Of a stretch of DNA of 20,957 nt, positions 1-9,020 are shown piece by piece. Below the pieces are notes generated by a model. That model saw only the letters and a list, made by a program, of their open reading frames with translations. It made no database searches and had not been told where the DNA came from. The stretch spans positions 1 through 20,957 of the forward strand of contig CAUYUJ010007286.1 of assembly GCA_963575745.1 (NCBI GenBank), read 5' to 3'. How positions within the stretch are numbered: the stretch's first letter is position 1; every line of letters starts with the position of its first letter. Source of the DNA: Prorocentrum cordatum (lineage: Eukaryota > Sar > Dinophyceae > Prorocentrales > Prorocentraceae). The position numbers and the translations under genes were made by a program.

Positions 1-709
1 GCGGCTGCCTGGGGCGCTGTGTACCGCGCAACCGTCGCCACGTTCGTGTGCACTAGGGAGGTCCAGAGGAGCGGAGCTCCACGAGGATCTGCCAAGACCT
101 CGCGGCTCCCTGGGAGGCTGCGAACCGCGCAACCGTCGCCACGTTCGTGGGCTCCTGGGAGGTCTAGCAAAGTGGAGGTCCACGCGGATCGGTCGAAACC
201 TCGCGGCTGCCTGGGGGGCTGCGATCCGCGCAACTGTCGCAACCTTCGTGGGCTCCTGGGAGGTCCAGCGGAATGGGGGTCCACGCGGACCATTCCGAGT
301 CCTCGGGGCTCCCTGGGGCGCTGCGAACCGCGCAACCGTCGCCACGTTGGTGGGCACTAGGGAGGTCCAGAGGAGCGGAGGTCCACGCGGATCTGCCGAG
401 ACCTCGCGGCTCCCTGGGGGGCTGCGAACCGCGCAACCGTCGCCACGTTCGTGGGCTCCTAGGGTGGTCCAGCGGAATGGAGGTCCACACGGATCTGTCG
501 AAACCTCGCGGCTGCCTGGGGCGCTGTGTACCGCGCAACCGTCGCCACGTTCGTGTGCACTAGGGAGGTCCAGAGGAGCGGAGCTCCACGCGGATCTGCC
601 AAGACCTCGCGGCTCCCTGGGAGGCTGCGAACCGCGCAACCGTCGCCACGTTCGTGGGCTCCTGGGAGGTCTAGCAAAGTGGAGGTCCACGCGGATCGGT
701 CGAAACCTC

Positions 710-807
710 GCAGCTGCCTGGGGGGCTGCGAACTGCGCACCTGTCCGCTGCCTTCGTGCCTCGCTGAGGGCCGCGGAATGGGTCCACGCGGACCATTCCG
801 AGTCCTC
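710..807 (+). repeat. Scrambled C monomer in HOR copy 2
   Basis: This C-type monomer begins and ends normally, but roughly 730-775 departs from the other C monomers: the GCAACTGTCGCAACC part is replaced by a related but rearranged string and the GGGCTCCTGGGAGG block is altered. It is 98 bp long, against 102 bp in copy 1. The following D monomer, starting at 808, carries extra bases and is 107 bp. The change is local; the flanking monomers keep the normal order. Confidence 0.7.
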
Positions 808-1812
808 GGGGCTCCCCTGGGGCGCTGCGAACCGCGCAAAAACCGTCCGCCACGTTGGTGGGCACTAGGGGAGGTCCAGAGGAGCGGAGGTCCACGCGGA
901 TCTGCCGAGACCTCGCGGCTCCCTGGGGGGCTGCGAACCGCGCAACCGTCGCCACGTTCGTGGGCTCCTAGGGTGGTCCAGCGGAATGGAGGTCCACACG
1001 GATCTGTCGAAACCTCGCGGCTGCCTGGGGCGCTGTGTACCGCGCAACCGTCGCCACGTTCGTGGCACTAGGGAGGTCCAGAGGAGCGGAGTCCACGCGG
1101 ATCTGCCAAGACCTCGCGGCTCCCTGGGTGGCTGCGAACCGCGCAACCGTCGCCACGTTCGTGGGCTCCTGGGAGGTCTAGCAAAGTGGAGGTCCACGCG
1201 GATCGGTCGAAACCTCGCGGCTGCCTGGGGGGCTGCGATCCGCGCAACTGTCGCAACCTTCGTGGGCTCCTGGGAGGTCCAGCGGAATGGGGGTCCACGC
1301 GACCATTCCGAGTCTCGGGGCTCCCTGGGCGCTGCGAACCGCGCAACCGTCGCCACGTTGGTGGGGCACTAGGGAGGTCCAGAGGAGCGGAGGTACGCGG
1401 ACTGCCGAGACCTCGCGGCTCCCTGGGGGGCTGCGAACCGCGCAACCGTCGCCACGTTCGTGGGCTCCTAGGGTGGCCAGCGGGAGGTCACACGGATCTG
1501 TCGAAACCTCGCGGCTGCCTGGGGCGCTGTGTACCGCGCAACCGTCGCCACGTTCGTGTGCACTAGGGAGGTCCAGAGGAGCGGAGCTCCACGCGGATCT
1601 GCCAAGACCTCGCCTCCCTGGGAGGCTGCGAACCGCGCAACCGTCGCCACGTTCGTGGGCTCCTGGGAGGTCTAGCAAAGTGGAGGTCCACGCGGATCGG
1701 TCGAAACCTCGCGGCTGCCTGGGGGGCTGCGATCCGCGCAACTGTCGCAACCTTCGTGGGCTCCTGGGAGGTCCAGCGGAATGGGGGTCCACGCGGACCA
1801 TTCCGAGTCCTC

Positions 1813-1969
1813 GGGCTCCCTGGGGCGCTGCGAACCGCGCAACCGTCGCCACCACGTCCAGAGGAGCGGAGGTTCTGCCGAGACGCTGCGAACCGCGCAA
1901 CCGTCGCCACGTTCGTGGGCTCCTAGGGTGGTCCAGCGGAATGGGTCCACACGGATCTGTCGAAACCTC
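1813..1969 (+). repeat. Fused D/E monomers, internal deletion in HOR copy 4
   Basis: HOR copy 4 is only 459 bp because its D and E monomers are shortened and fused. Around 1850-1885 the D monomer loses the segment between the CGTCGCCAC block and the GTCCAGAGGAGCGGAGG block, and the D/E junction loses the usual CCTCGCGGCTCCC string. About 48 bp are missing relative to the 507-bp unit. Order is normal again from the A monomer at 1970. Confidence 0.8.
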
Positions 1970-2810
1970 GCGGCTGCCTGGGGCGCTGTGTACCGCGCAA
2001 CCGTCGCCACGTTCGTGTGCACTAGGGAGGTCCAGAGGAGCGGGCTCCACGAGGATCTGCCAAGACCTCGCGGCTCCCTGGGAGGCTGCGAACCGCGCAA
2101 CCGTCGCCACGTTCGTGGGCTCCTGGGAGGTCTAGCAAAGTGGAGGTCCACGCGGATCGGTCGAAACCTCGCGGCTGCCTGGGGGCTGCGATCCGCGCAA
2201 CTGTCGCAACCTTCGTGGGCTCCTGGGAGGTCCAGCGGAATGGGGTCCACGCGGACCCTTTTCCGAGACCTCGCGGCTCCCTGGGGCGCTGCGAACCGCG
2301 CAACCGTCGCCACGTTGGTGGGCACTAGGGAGGTCCAGAGGAGCGGAGGTCCACGCGGATCTGCCGAGACCTCGCGGCTCCCTGGGGGGCTGCGAACCGC
2401 GCAACCGTCGCCACGTTCGTGGGCTCCTAGGGTGGTCCAGCGGAATGGAGGTCCACACGGATCTGTCGAAACCTCGCGGCTGCCTGGGGCGCTGTGTACC
2501 GCGCAACCGTCGCCACGTTCGTGTGCACTAGGGAGGTCCAGAGGAGCGGAGCTCCACGAGGATCTGCCAAGACCTCGCGGCTCCCTGGGAGGCTGCGAAC
2601 CGCGCAACCGTCGCCACGTTCGTGGGCTCCTGGGAGGTCTAGCAAAGTGGAGGTCCACGCGGATCGGTCGAAACCTCGCGGCTGCCTGGGGGGCTGCGAT
2701 CCGCGCAACTGTCGCAACCTTCGTGGGCTCCTGGGAGGTCCAGCGGAATGGAGGTCCACGCGGACCCTTTTCCGAGACCTCACGGCTCCCTGGGGGGCTG
2801 CGAAGTGCGC

Positions 2811-3049
2811 GTCGTTCATCAGATCCGTTGTTGCTGAGAGGTTCTGAAATATAGCTGCCCCGTGTTAGAAAAGGGTTGGGTCCGTCACAGGGTAACTGTC
2901 GTGGCACCCGCAGCGCAACAACGACGACGACGACGAGATGAAATAGAAGATTGTGAGCAACGCCTTCGGTGAATAATTGGTCGATCTATACTGCAATCGG
3001 TTTGCAAATGTACTCAAATTTACTCTGTCGTGCAGGAATTCCCAGGAAT
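2811..3049. other. Array edge and short single-copy segment with an (ACG)n run
   Basis: Satellite similarity stops in the middle of a monomer near 2810. The next ~240 bp are more AT-rich and resemble nothing else in the window. A short ACG/GAC run lies at about 2920-2938. No start codon with a convincing frame was found here. Confidence 0.5.
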
Positions 3050-3412
3050 CATTATTCCCTGGGAAAACAAACCCTACATTATCCAGCCCGCCCAGCAATA
3101 AAAGAATCATAATCTCCCTCGCGACCACCACGACGATTACGACTACGGCTACGCTTACGACTACGATTGCGACTACAGCCACGACTGCAACCACGACTAC
3201 AATGACAACCAAGACTACAATCACGATTACAACCACGACTACACTCACGACTGCAATCACAATCACTGATTCCTGTTGCAATCCTCATGAGAAAATGCTC
3301 GTGCATCCTCCCGCGCGTAGGGTAGCCCGTTCACGATTACTCCCCGGGAGAAAGAGCCCCCCAACATTATCAAGCCCGCCCAACAATAGAGGAAAATTAC
3401 TTTCCGCCGCGA
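3050..3412 (+). repeat. Two-copy direct duplication, offset ~288 bp
   Basis: The segment 3050-3124 recurs in diverged form at 3335-3412. Both copies share the word AGCCCGCCCA (3085 and 3373) preceded by ACATTATC, and both then run into GCGACNAC-type repeats. The offset is about 288 bp. Each copy is followed by its own degenerate GAC/TAC simple repeat, so module and repeat seem to have duplicated together. Confidence 0.75.
3121..3265 (+). repeat. Degenerate GAC/TAC-type simple repeat
   Basis: This stretch is built from ACGACTACNA-like hexamer and nonamer variants and reads as Thr-rich in one frame. It follows the first module of the 288-bp duplication. The interruptions are mostly single-base changes, so the tract is old rather than freshly expanded. 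Confidence 0.8.
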
Positions 3413-3520
3413 CGACGACAACGACAACGACGACTACGATAACGACAACGAGGAGGAGGAGGATTAGGAGGAGGAGGAGGAGTAATAGGAGGAGGAGAAA
3501 GAGGAGGAAGAGGATGAGGA
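3405..3520 (+). repeat. GAC/AAC repeat passing into (GGA)n
   Basis: The tract begins as GACGACAAC units after the second duplicated module and changes near 3448 into GAGGAGGAGG units with a few interruptions. It ends near 3520. Confidence 0.8.
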
Positions 3521-3714
3521 GAATAGTCGAGTTTGTCCCCGCTGAGAGAAACTGGGGGGAATCAAAACTAAAAACACATCCAGGTTAGCGACTCAAGACA
3601 CACGACTACGACTCGAAGATTTCTACGCAGACTGCTGGAAAAGAAGACCAGAAGGACGATGAGCACGCTCACGAGACCATCACCTGGGGGTCTCGAGGGT
3701 AGCCGCGAGCCGCT

Positions 3715-3792
3715 GTGATGGTGATAATCAGGCTGCTGCTGATGATGATGATGCCGATGCCGATGATGATGATGATGATGCTGATGATGATC

Positions 3793-3843
<51 letters not shown>

Positions 3844-4003
3844 TTGATGCTGATGATGCTGTTGATGATAATGACGATGATGCTGCTGATGATGATTGTG
3901 ATGGTGATAATGATTCTGCTGCTGCTGCTGCTGATGATGATGATGATGCTGGTGATGGTTATCGTGATGGTGATGGTGATGGTGATGGCGATGGTGATGA
4001 TGT
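3715..4003 (+). repeat. (GAT)n trinucleotide tract with GCT and GGT variants
   Basis: About 290 bp of GATGAT units, purest around 3790-3843, with scattered CTGCTG and GGTGAT variants. It reads as poly-Met/Leu on one strand and poly-Ile/Ser on the other, with no sign of a real coding frame. The segments on either side are single-copy-looking. Confidence 0.9.
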
Positions 4004-4480
4004 GCTGCGAGGTTCCAGGGAGCTTTGGCAAATTAGAGGGCTAAAGGGTAAAAGGAGTGAGGACGAAGAGCAGTTGGCAGAGAAGGTGGATGGTGAGGAG
4101 AACACGGCGCAGAGTGCAGACAAGGCGTTATGCGGCCCGAGCTGCGTTTAGAAAGCCCAGTGTATCATCAGAGCCTGCCTGAACGACACTGTTGAAAAGC
4201 TTTCGCAATGGACGCGCCCAACTCCCGCAACTGCTCTCGATTCCAAACAGTTCATGCAATGCCTAAAACGCACAAAATGACTACGCGTTGAGAAGAAAAA
4301 CGCCACAAGGCAAACTAAGAATCCTCGCATAGGAGAATGCTTCAAATGACTGCGCGATCAATATGTGCGCACTTTCAGCTACAGGGGATGTGTCACACAG
4401 GCCGTCCTGAGTTCTTCGCTCAGGCAGCTGCATTGTTCTCCTCGCGGGCAACAAGTCAGGGGAGGCATTTGCTCGGAGAT
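4004..4480. other. Single-copy-looking segment, no gene recognised
   Basis: This ~480-bp stretch is of mixed composition and free of obvious repeats. Only short frames are open on either strand (under 75 codons before they enter the neighbouring CCT tract). No RNA gene motifs were recognised. Confidence 0.4.
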
Positions 4481-4484
4481 ATAT

Positions 4485-4700
4485 CCTCCTCCTCCTCATC
4501 CTCGTTCATCCTCATCCTCCGCCTCCTCCTCGTCCTCATTGGCCCGTACTCCTTCCCAAAACCACCATCCATCCACACCCTCCCTCCATATCCACATCCT
4601 CGCCCCTTCCATCCCCCATCTTCCACTTCCGTGTCCTCTCCTCATACACCTCTTCCGTTCCTTTCCGCCTCCCATTGCCACCAAGACTCCATCATTGCAT
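4485..4700 (+). repeat. CCT tract grading into C-rich pyrimidine DNA
   Basis: CCTCCTCCTCATCCTC units run to about 4537. A looser pyrimidine-rich stretch with CCATCC and CCTCCC words follows to about 4700. The long open frames crossing it are low-complexity Ser/Pro/His strings. Confidence 0.8.
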
Positions 4701-4988
4701 CGCCATCCTGACCCAAACCACAGGATGACGGTTTTGGACAGAAGGGTGCACACACACACTTACACACCACTCCCCATCCTCTGGCGCTGCACAACACCAT
4801 CGCGATGTGGCAAGCGAGCCACGCTGACTGAACCGAACTCGAACGTGTGCCAGGCGCGCTTCGTTCGAAGCCATGGTGCTTCAATCCGAAACAAAGGGCA
4901 GACTAGGGCGAGAGGCACCAAGACCAGAACGGCGGCGGCATGCGTGAACCGGACACCAGGCAAGCTACCCCAAATATCACATAGACGC

Positions 4989-5032
4989 ACGAACACACAC
5001 ACACACACACACACACACACCACACACACCAA

Positions 5033-5063
<31 letters not shown>

Positions 5064-5186
5064 AAACCACAAACACACGCACAGAAGCACAAACACAAAC
5101 ACTCGCACACACATGCCCACACACACACGCCCACACACACACACACGCGCGCGCAACACACACAAACACACCACACACACACACAC
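4989..5186 (+). repeat. (CA)n tract with CACG and AAAC interruptions
   Basis: About 200 bp of CA dinucleotides with periodic ACGC, AAACAC and ATGCCC interruptions, ending in a short CGCGCG run near 5150. The His/Thr and Cys/Val open frames over it are by-products of the repeat. Confidence 0.92.
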
Positions 5187-5311
5187 CTTTCTTTCGGCGG
5201 GCGAGCGCGTTAAGCGACGCGCCCTGTAGCCGCCCGCGCACGGCGAATCGCGGGAAGCCCAAAAAGAAATATGAGCAGACATGTAGAGAATGAAACAGAA
5301 AGCACCTGGAA

Positions 5312-5518
5312 ATGAAGAAACGCAAATCATATGTTTCAGCGTTGCCCCCACCTCGCCTATTGTCCTGTGGACACGTAAGCGACACGGTACAAGATACGTG
5401 GCGCATAACATATGAAGATCCTGAAGTCGTAAGCCCCACTGCTCGCGCAAACATCCCACCCTCCCGTCCGCAACTTGTTCGGAAAAACAATGAGGCCACG
5501 ATTGCGGCTGCTGACTGA
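5312..5518 (+). CDS. Candidate short ORF, 68 codons, no family recognised
   Basis: An ATG opens a 68-codon frame in repeat-free sequence just after the CA tract. The peptide is mixed in composition, starting MKKRKSYVSAL and containing VQDTWRITYEDPE near its middle. It has no recognised domain, and both strands have open frames here. It could be an exon fragment or a chance ORF; the normal composition is the only positive sign. Confidence 0.15.
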   Translation: MKKRKSYVSALPPPRLLSCGHVSDTVQDTWRITYEDPEVVSPTARANIPPSRPQLVRKNNEATIAAAD

Positions 5519-5608
5519 CACTTGCTAACGCATCTATGCGGCCGCCCTGGCGCGCGCACGCTCGCGCGCAGAGCGAACAGCTGGTCTGGCACAACTCGTG
5601 CGACCGCG

Positions 5609-6403
5609 ATGGCGCTTACCAGTGGGCAGCTTCGCTTCAGCTCGGGTCGGTGGCTCGGGCGGGCGCGATATCATGATGACGTCAGCGGCGGCGGCGGCAC
5701 AGATGATGATTTTTTAGATTATGTGCCGTTGGCCCTTACGTGGTGGCCTCTTCTGGCATGCTGCCAACATCTGAAAACGGAGGTGACGATTCGAGCGCCT
5801 GCCACGCCCACGCGAAAGGGCTCGGGCCGCTCTTGGCCTGCCCGACAGAAACTCCTGTCAAGACACTATTCAGAGGCGGCGCGCGGTCTTGAAGACCGAA
5901 GCGCCCAACAAGAGAGCAGGAGAGCAAGGTTCGGAGCCGCGCCACAGGGCGAGAAGGCCCGCAAGGCTGGCCCCGCCGACCGAGTCGCGAGTCACGGCCA
6001 ATTGGGACGCGCTACTACCGCTTCGCACGCACAACATCGCGCCGTCGTCGCTGTAAAAAGATGCTGGTCGCTAAACATTTACCGGCGGTCCTCGCTAAGA
6101 TTAAAACATCGGCGCTGTATTTATTGGGGCCACCAACTTAATAGACACATGCAATATTTTGCATCAGATGGACGTTCATTGCGGACCCTCCCGGCGGGAC
6201 CCCCGCCGGACCCCAGACGCCCCGGCCAACCCCAGACCCGCATGGACCCTGGTCGTCCGCGACGTCGTCGTCGCCACCGTCGCCCAATGTTGCCGTCGTC
6301 GTCCCCCTCCAACCTCCGTGGCCCCCATGACCCCCTTCCAAACTGTTCGAAAAGCCGGAACCGTGACCCCCATGACCCCCATGACCCCTCCATGACCCGT
6401 TGA
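5609..6403 (+). CDS. Candidate ORF, 264 codons, no family recognised
   Basis: This is one of the longest ATG-started frames lying mainly outside simple repeats. The start context is GCGATGG. The frame is open further upstream, but no ATG lies there, so the start was placed at 5609. Residues 1-35 are of ordinary composition with a Gly run (27-30) and a TDDD stretch; residues ~37-52 are hydrophobic with a WW pair, too short for a clear membrane helix. The middle is Arg/Ala-rich and basic. The last ~60 residues are Pro/Arg/His-rich because the frame runs into the CATGACCCC repeat at 6230-6400, which argues against the C-terminus being a selected protein. I see no known motif. It may be a chance ORF in GC-rich DNA or an exon that really ends earlier. 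Confidence 0.2.
   Translation: MALTSGQLRFSSGRWLGRARYHDDVSGGGGTDDDFLDYVPLALTWWPLLACCQHLKTEVTIRAPATPTRKGSGRSWPARQKLLSRHYSEAARGLEDRSAQQESRRARFGAAPQGEKARKAGPADRVASHGQLGRATTASHAQHRAVVAVKRCWSLNIYRRSSLRLKHRRCIYWGHQLNRHMQYFASDGRSLRTLPAGPPPDPRRPGQPQTRMDPGRPRRRRRHRRPMLPSSSPSNLRGPHDPLPNCSKSRNRDPHDPHDPSMTR
5658..5684. promoter_or_regulatory. GC-box-like motif next to a perfect CRE palindrome
   Basis: GGGCGGGCGCG (about 5658-5668) is followed closely by the 8-bp palindrome TGACGTCA (5677-5684). In animals and many other eukaryotes such words bind Sp/E2F-like and bZIP (CREB/ATF) factors. Here the call rests on motif matching alone. It lies inside the candidate 264-codon ORF, so at most one of the two readings is right. 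Confidence 0.2.
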
Positions 6404-6410
6404 ATCGATC
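6220..6410 (+). repeat. C-rich region with CATGACCCC decamer repeats
   Basis: CCCCAGAC-like words at 6220-6250 give way to GTCGTCGTCGCC words. From about 6322, CATGACCCCC is repeated four to five times up to 6400. On the opposite strand this reads as Gly-Gly-His strings, which explains the long glycine-rich open frame there. Confidence 0.7.
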
Positions 6411-6520
6411 TGTTCGGACAACCAGAACCGGCTTGAACTTGAACCCGACCAAAGCCGAACCAGCCAATTTAAACCGAACTGGAGTGAAAATCGGCCCGAG
6501 CAGGACCGAACCGATCCTTT
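6410..6520 (+). repeat. Degenerate GAACC short repeat
   Basis: Words such as AACCAGAACC, GAACCCGACC, CCGAACCAGCC and GACCGAACCGATCC recur with a loose 5- to 12-bp spacing. This looks like an old, decayed minisatellite. Confidence 0.5.
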
Positions 6521-6699
6521 CGTGAAGAAGGCTTCGAGTAGAGACACTCCAAGAGGGCTCCATGATGCCATCAAAACGGTCCACGGGGGGTCCAATACTG
6601 CCTAAGAGGGCTCCAAGAGGACGCCCAATCCGCCTTCGTGATGAAAACAGCACTGCCTTCCCGTATAGTTGTGACAGAACTTTACATATCATGGCCCGT

Positions 6700-7125
6700 C
6701 CTGGCGACGGAAAGTCCCGAACGGCCCAAAATGTCCCCAAGAAGGCTCCAAGACAGCCCAAGTGCCCAAAGAGGGCCCCAAGAAGGCCCCAAGACCGCCT
6801 AAGGAGGATTTCAAAACGGCCGGAGGGGCCACCAGACGGCCCAAGATGCCCACGGTCCAAGACGTCCAAGAGCCAGCCCCCAACAAGGCCCCAAGAGGGG
6901 CCCAAGGGGGGGGACATCGAGCTGGCCTCGACAGCCGGTGCTTGCACGACTACCTCCAAAACCCCCCACCATGCCCCGAGGCAGCCCCCGAGAAGCTGGA
7001 GGCCCCTCCGAGACGCCCTCGAGAGGCCCGAGACCCCCGAGAAACACCCCAGAGGACCCTGCAGACAACCAGCGGCCTCCAAACTGGCCTAAAAAAGGAC
7101 CCCGAGAGGCCCCCAAGAGGCACCT
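6700..7125 (+). repeat. Degenerate CCAAGA/GGCCCC repeat region
   Basis: Variants of CCCCAAGAAGGCCCCAAG recur from about 6729 to 6900, and CCCGAGA/GGCCCC words continue to about 7125. Both strands are open for several hundred bases, one as Pro/Arg/Lys and the other as Gly/Leu/Trp. That is the expected result of the repeat composition and not of two genes. Confidence 0.6.
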
Positions 7126-7364
7126 GAGAAACTCCAGCGTGCGCGGCTCACCTCGCAACATTCACGCAGGGCTGTCGCACTGGCGCTGTGGTTGGGGTTT
7201 GCCGCAAGCAGCTGGGCACGGCGCAACTCATGCGGGAAGAACTGAATGTGCTAGATTGAATCCTGCAGCGCACGCGGTGAAAGCCACGAGGTGCAGGGCG
7301 GGTGGTGTGGGCTATGTGGTGTAAATTGCGTGGCGCAAGGCGTGCGGCAGAAGTCACGAAGCCG
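7126..7364. other. Single-copy-looking segment, no gene recognised
   Basis: Mixed-composition DNA with short frames only. A segment at 7308-7335 (GGCTATGTGGTG...GCGTGGCGCAAG) has a diverged second copy at about 7787-7815. Confidence 0.4.
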
Positions 7365-7650
7365 CTCAGCGCACGAGGCGCCCACGACGTGGCGCAACGG
7401 GCGAGCGCTGTCCGAAATCTCGGGTGACCCGCCCAGCGCACGAAGCGTCCACGGGGCCACCACGGGGCGCCCACGATGCGCCAGCGAGGCGCCCATGGGC
7501 GGGCACGAGGGCGATGCCTCGGCTGAAGCCGCCCCAGCGCACGAGGCGCCAACGTGGCGCTCACGAGACGCCCACGAGGCGCAGACGAGGCGCCAACGAC
7601 GCGCCAACGAGGCGCGCACGGGCGGGCACCAGGCAACACCTCGATTGGCA
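7365..7650 (+). repeat. GC-rich minisatellite of ACGAGGCGCC words
   Basis: Short words such as ACGAGGCGCCAACG, ACGAGACGCCC and ACGAGGCGCAG recur with a period of about 11-12 bp. A longer pattern overlies them: CAGCGCACGA at 7367, 7434 and 7535, and a CGGGCAC...CTCG block near 7500 and 7623. GCCCACGACGTGGCGCAAC resembles the core of the ~101-bp satellite read on its minus strand, so a distant relation is possible but unproven. Confidence 0.65.
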
Positions 7651-8017
7651 CATTCGACTCCTTAGGAGCCCCACTCGGTGTTTGCCAACTTGGACTTCAA
7701 AAGTAAAATGCATTGTGCTGTGGATGCGCCAGCAATGCGAACGAAACAACGCGGTGTAAGGTATGTGGTACAGTACACGTGCTGCAAGGTATGTGGTTTG
7801 AGCTGCGTGGTGCGAGCTCAGAAGTGGACCCCACCCTCCCCCTCAAAAATCGTGGGGGGTAGGGGTAGGGTTCACATGTGGCCACCTAGATGGGACGAGA
7901 TGAGCGGCTCCGGCAGAAAAAATGGGGCGGGGCGCGCTCAAAGTAAAGTGGCATGGCGTGGGCGCGTGAACGAATGTGAGAATCCCAGCGACGGACGGGA
8001 AGTGCCGACCGCTCGGA
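7651..8017. other. Single-copy-looking segment, no gene recognised
   Basis: Mixed DNA with an AAGGTATGTGGT direct repeat (near 7759 and 7787). A G-rich run, GGGGGGTAGGGGTAGGG, lies at about 7853-7869 and could form a G-quadruplex. No coding frame stands out. Confidence 0.4.
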
Positions 8018-8047
8018 CGCACACGCGCACACACACACACACATACA

Positions 8048-8090
<43 letters not shown>
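8018..8090 (+). repeat. (CA)n tract
   Basis: About 70 bp of CA dinucleotides with CG and TA interruptions in the first half and a nearly pure second half. Confidence 0.92.
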
Positions 8091-8093
<3 letters not shown>

Positions 8094-8331
8094 CTTTATC
8101 GTCACATCGCGGCAAGCGCAAACCGCACGCGCGCTCGCGAAGTACGTCCAGGGCACGGAATACGGATTGTCCGGCGGCGCGAGAGGGGATTGGCCGGCGC
8201 GGCCAGCCGCTGCTGAGGCACACGCACACACAGTTTCTGGCGGTAGCGGCCTAGCGCGCAGCGACGACGCGGAGCAAGTCGAATCGTAAATCCACTGACC
8301 TGGGTCGGCTCAGGCCTGGGCCAGTCAGGCT

Positions 8332-8433
8332 TTGCAAGACCCTGCAAAATCCTGCAGGGTCCAACTGGCTCCTGCACCCGAGCCCGGGTCAATGCCATCC
8401 AGGCTCTGCAAGATCCTGCAAGATTTATGCCGG
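8332..8433 (+). repeat. Two-copy TGCAAGA/CCTGCAA short repeat
   Basis: TTTGCAAGACCCTGCAAAAT at about 8331-8350 is matched by CTCTGCAAGATCCTGCAAGA at about 8404-8423. The interval contains CCTGCAGG-type palindromes. It is too short to assign to a known element. Confidence 0.5.
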
Positions 8434-8489
8434 GCGTGTCCCCCTACAGGGGGATGTCCCGCCGGGCCATCGGGCGGCCCCGCGCCGGG

Positions 8490-9020
8490 CATCGTGGCGG
8501 TCGCAAGGAACGACGACATCCGGCAAGAGGAAACGGAACGGCAGCCAGGGCGGCAAGAACGCAGACAGTCGCAGGGGCGGGCGAGGAGAGGACAGGCAGG
8601 AACGGGCAGGAACAGGGCAAGGGGGACAATCGAACCGAAGGCAATGGCAGGACGAAGGGCAGGAGGGGAGCGCGGGCCTGAAGAAAACGGGACAAAGACA
8701 GGACTACGAAAATACAAGGCAAGGACGGACACCGACGAACCGTGAAGGGAGCGAACGCTACAGACACACATCCACAAACATGCTGGGGTGTCTCGTCGGC
8801 ACCCCGAGGAGCAACAACCTTGGAGGAACAAGAGAAGAAGCGGGGAGGGAGACGAGCAATGAGGAGGAAGAGGACGAGGACAAAGATGGAAAGGCAGACG
8901 ACGAGAGAGCAGCTAGAGAGCAGGGAGCATGGGGGGAAGGAAGAAAGGGAGGGGACGAGTGGACTACGGGGGCGGGGACAAACAGGAGGGGGAGGAGGAG
9001 AAGGCGGCGGCGGCGACGAC
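8490..9020 (+). repeat. Purine-rich low-complexity region
   Basis: The plus strand is strongly G/A-biased, with GGCAGGAACG words around 8590-8650 and GAGGAGG/GGAGGGGGAGG words from about 8820 to 9010. Several frames are open on both strands, all of biased composition. No gene is supported. Confidence 0.6.

Larger units (their letters stand above)
1..2810 (+). repeat. ~101-bp satellite in a pentameric ~507-bp higher-order repeat
   Basis: Monomers of about 101 bp follow one another without spacers. Five diverged types (A to E) recur in fixed order. HOR copies start at 1, 508, 1017, 1511, 1970 and 2476, giving periods of 507, 509, 494, 459 and 506 bp; the sixth copy stops in its D monomer near 2810. 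In copy 1 the monomers start at 1, 102, 203, 305 and 406. Type marks include GTGTGCACTAGGG (A), TCTAGCAAAGTGG (B), GATCCGCGCAACTGTCGC (C), CGTTGGTGGGCACTAGG (D) and CTCCTAGGGTGGTCCAG (E). The same type in different HOR copies is much more alike than different types within one copy, which is the mark of HOR homogenisation. The array is cut by the window's left edge, so its true length is unknown. Long open frames exist on both strands only because stop codons are rare in the monomer. Confidence 0.95.

Noticed and set aside
1-2810. The regular repeats as a CRISPR array
   Set aside because: The whole ~101-bp monomer is conserved, with no unique spacers between short identical repeats.
1672-2907. 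A 411-codon minus-strand open frame, and similar plus-strand frames, across the 101-bp satellite
   Set aside because: Both strands are open, the start codons are often non-ATG, the peptide changes reading frame from monomer to monomer, and indels between HOR copies break the frame. The openness comes from a stop-poor repeat.
2977-3588. A Thr-rich 203-codon frame over the GAC/TAC repeats
   Set aside because: The Thr and Arg strings are direct translations of the simple repeats, and the minus strand is equally open as Val/Ile strings.
4855-4885. GTTCGAAGC, which fits a tRNA B-box pattern
   Set aside because: No A-box lies at the right distance and no cloverleaf can be drawn around it.
6138-7082. 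A 314-codon minus-strand frame rich in Gly, Leu and Trp
   Set aside because: It starts at TTG directly after a stop and lies over decayed CCAAGA/CATGACCCC repeats. The plus strand is open at the same place. The composition follows the repeat.
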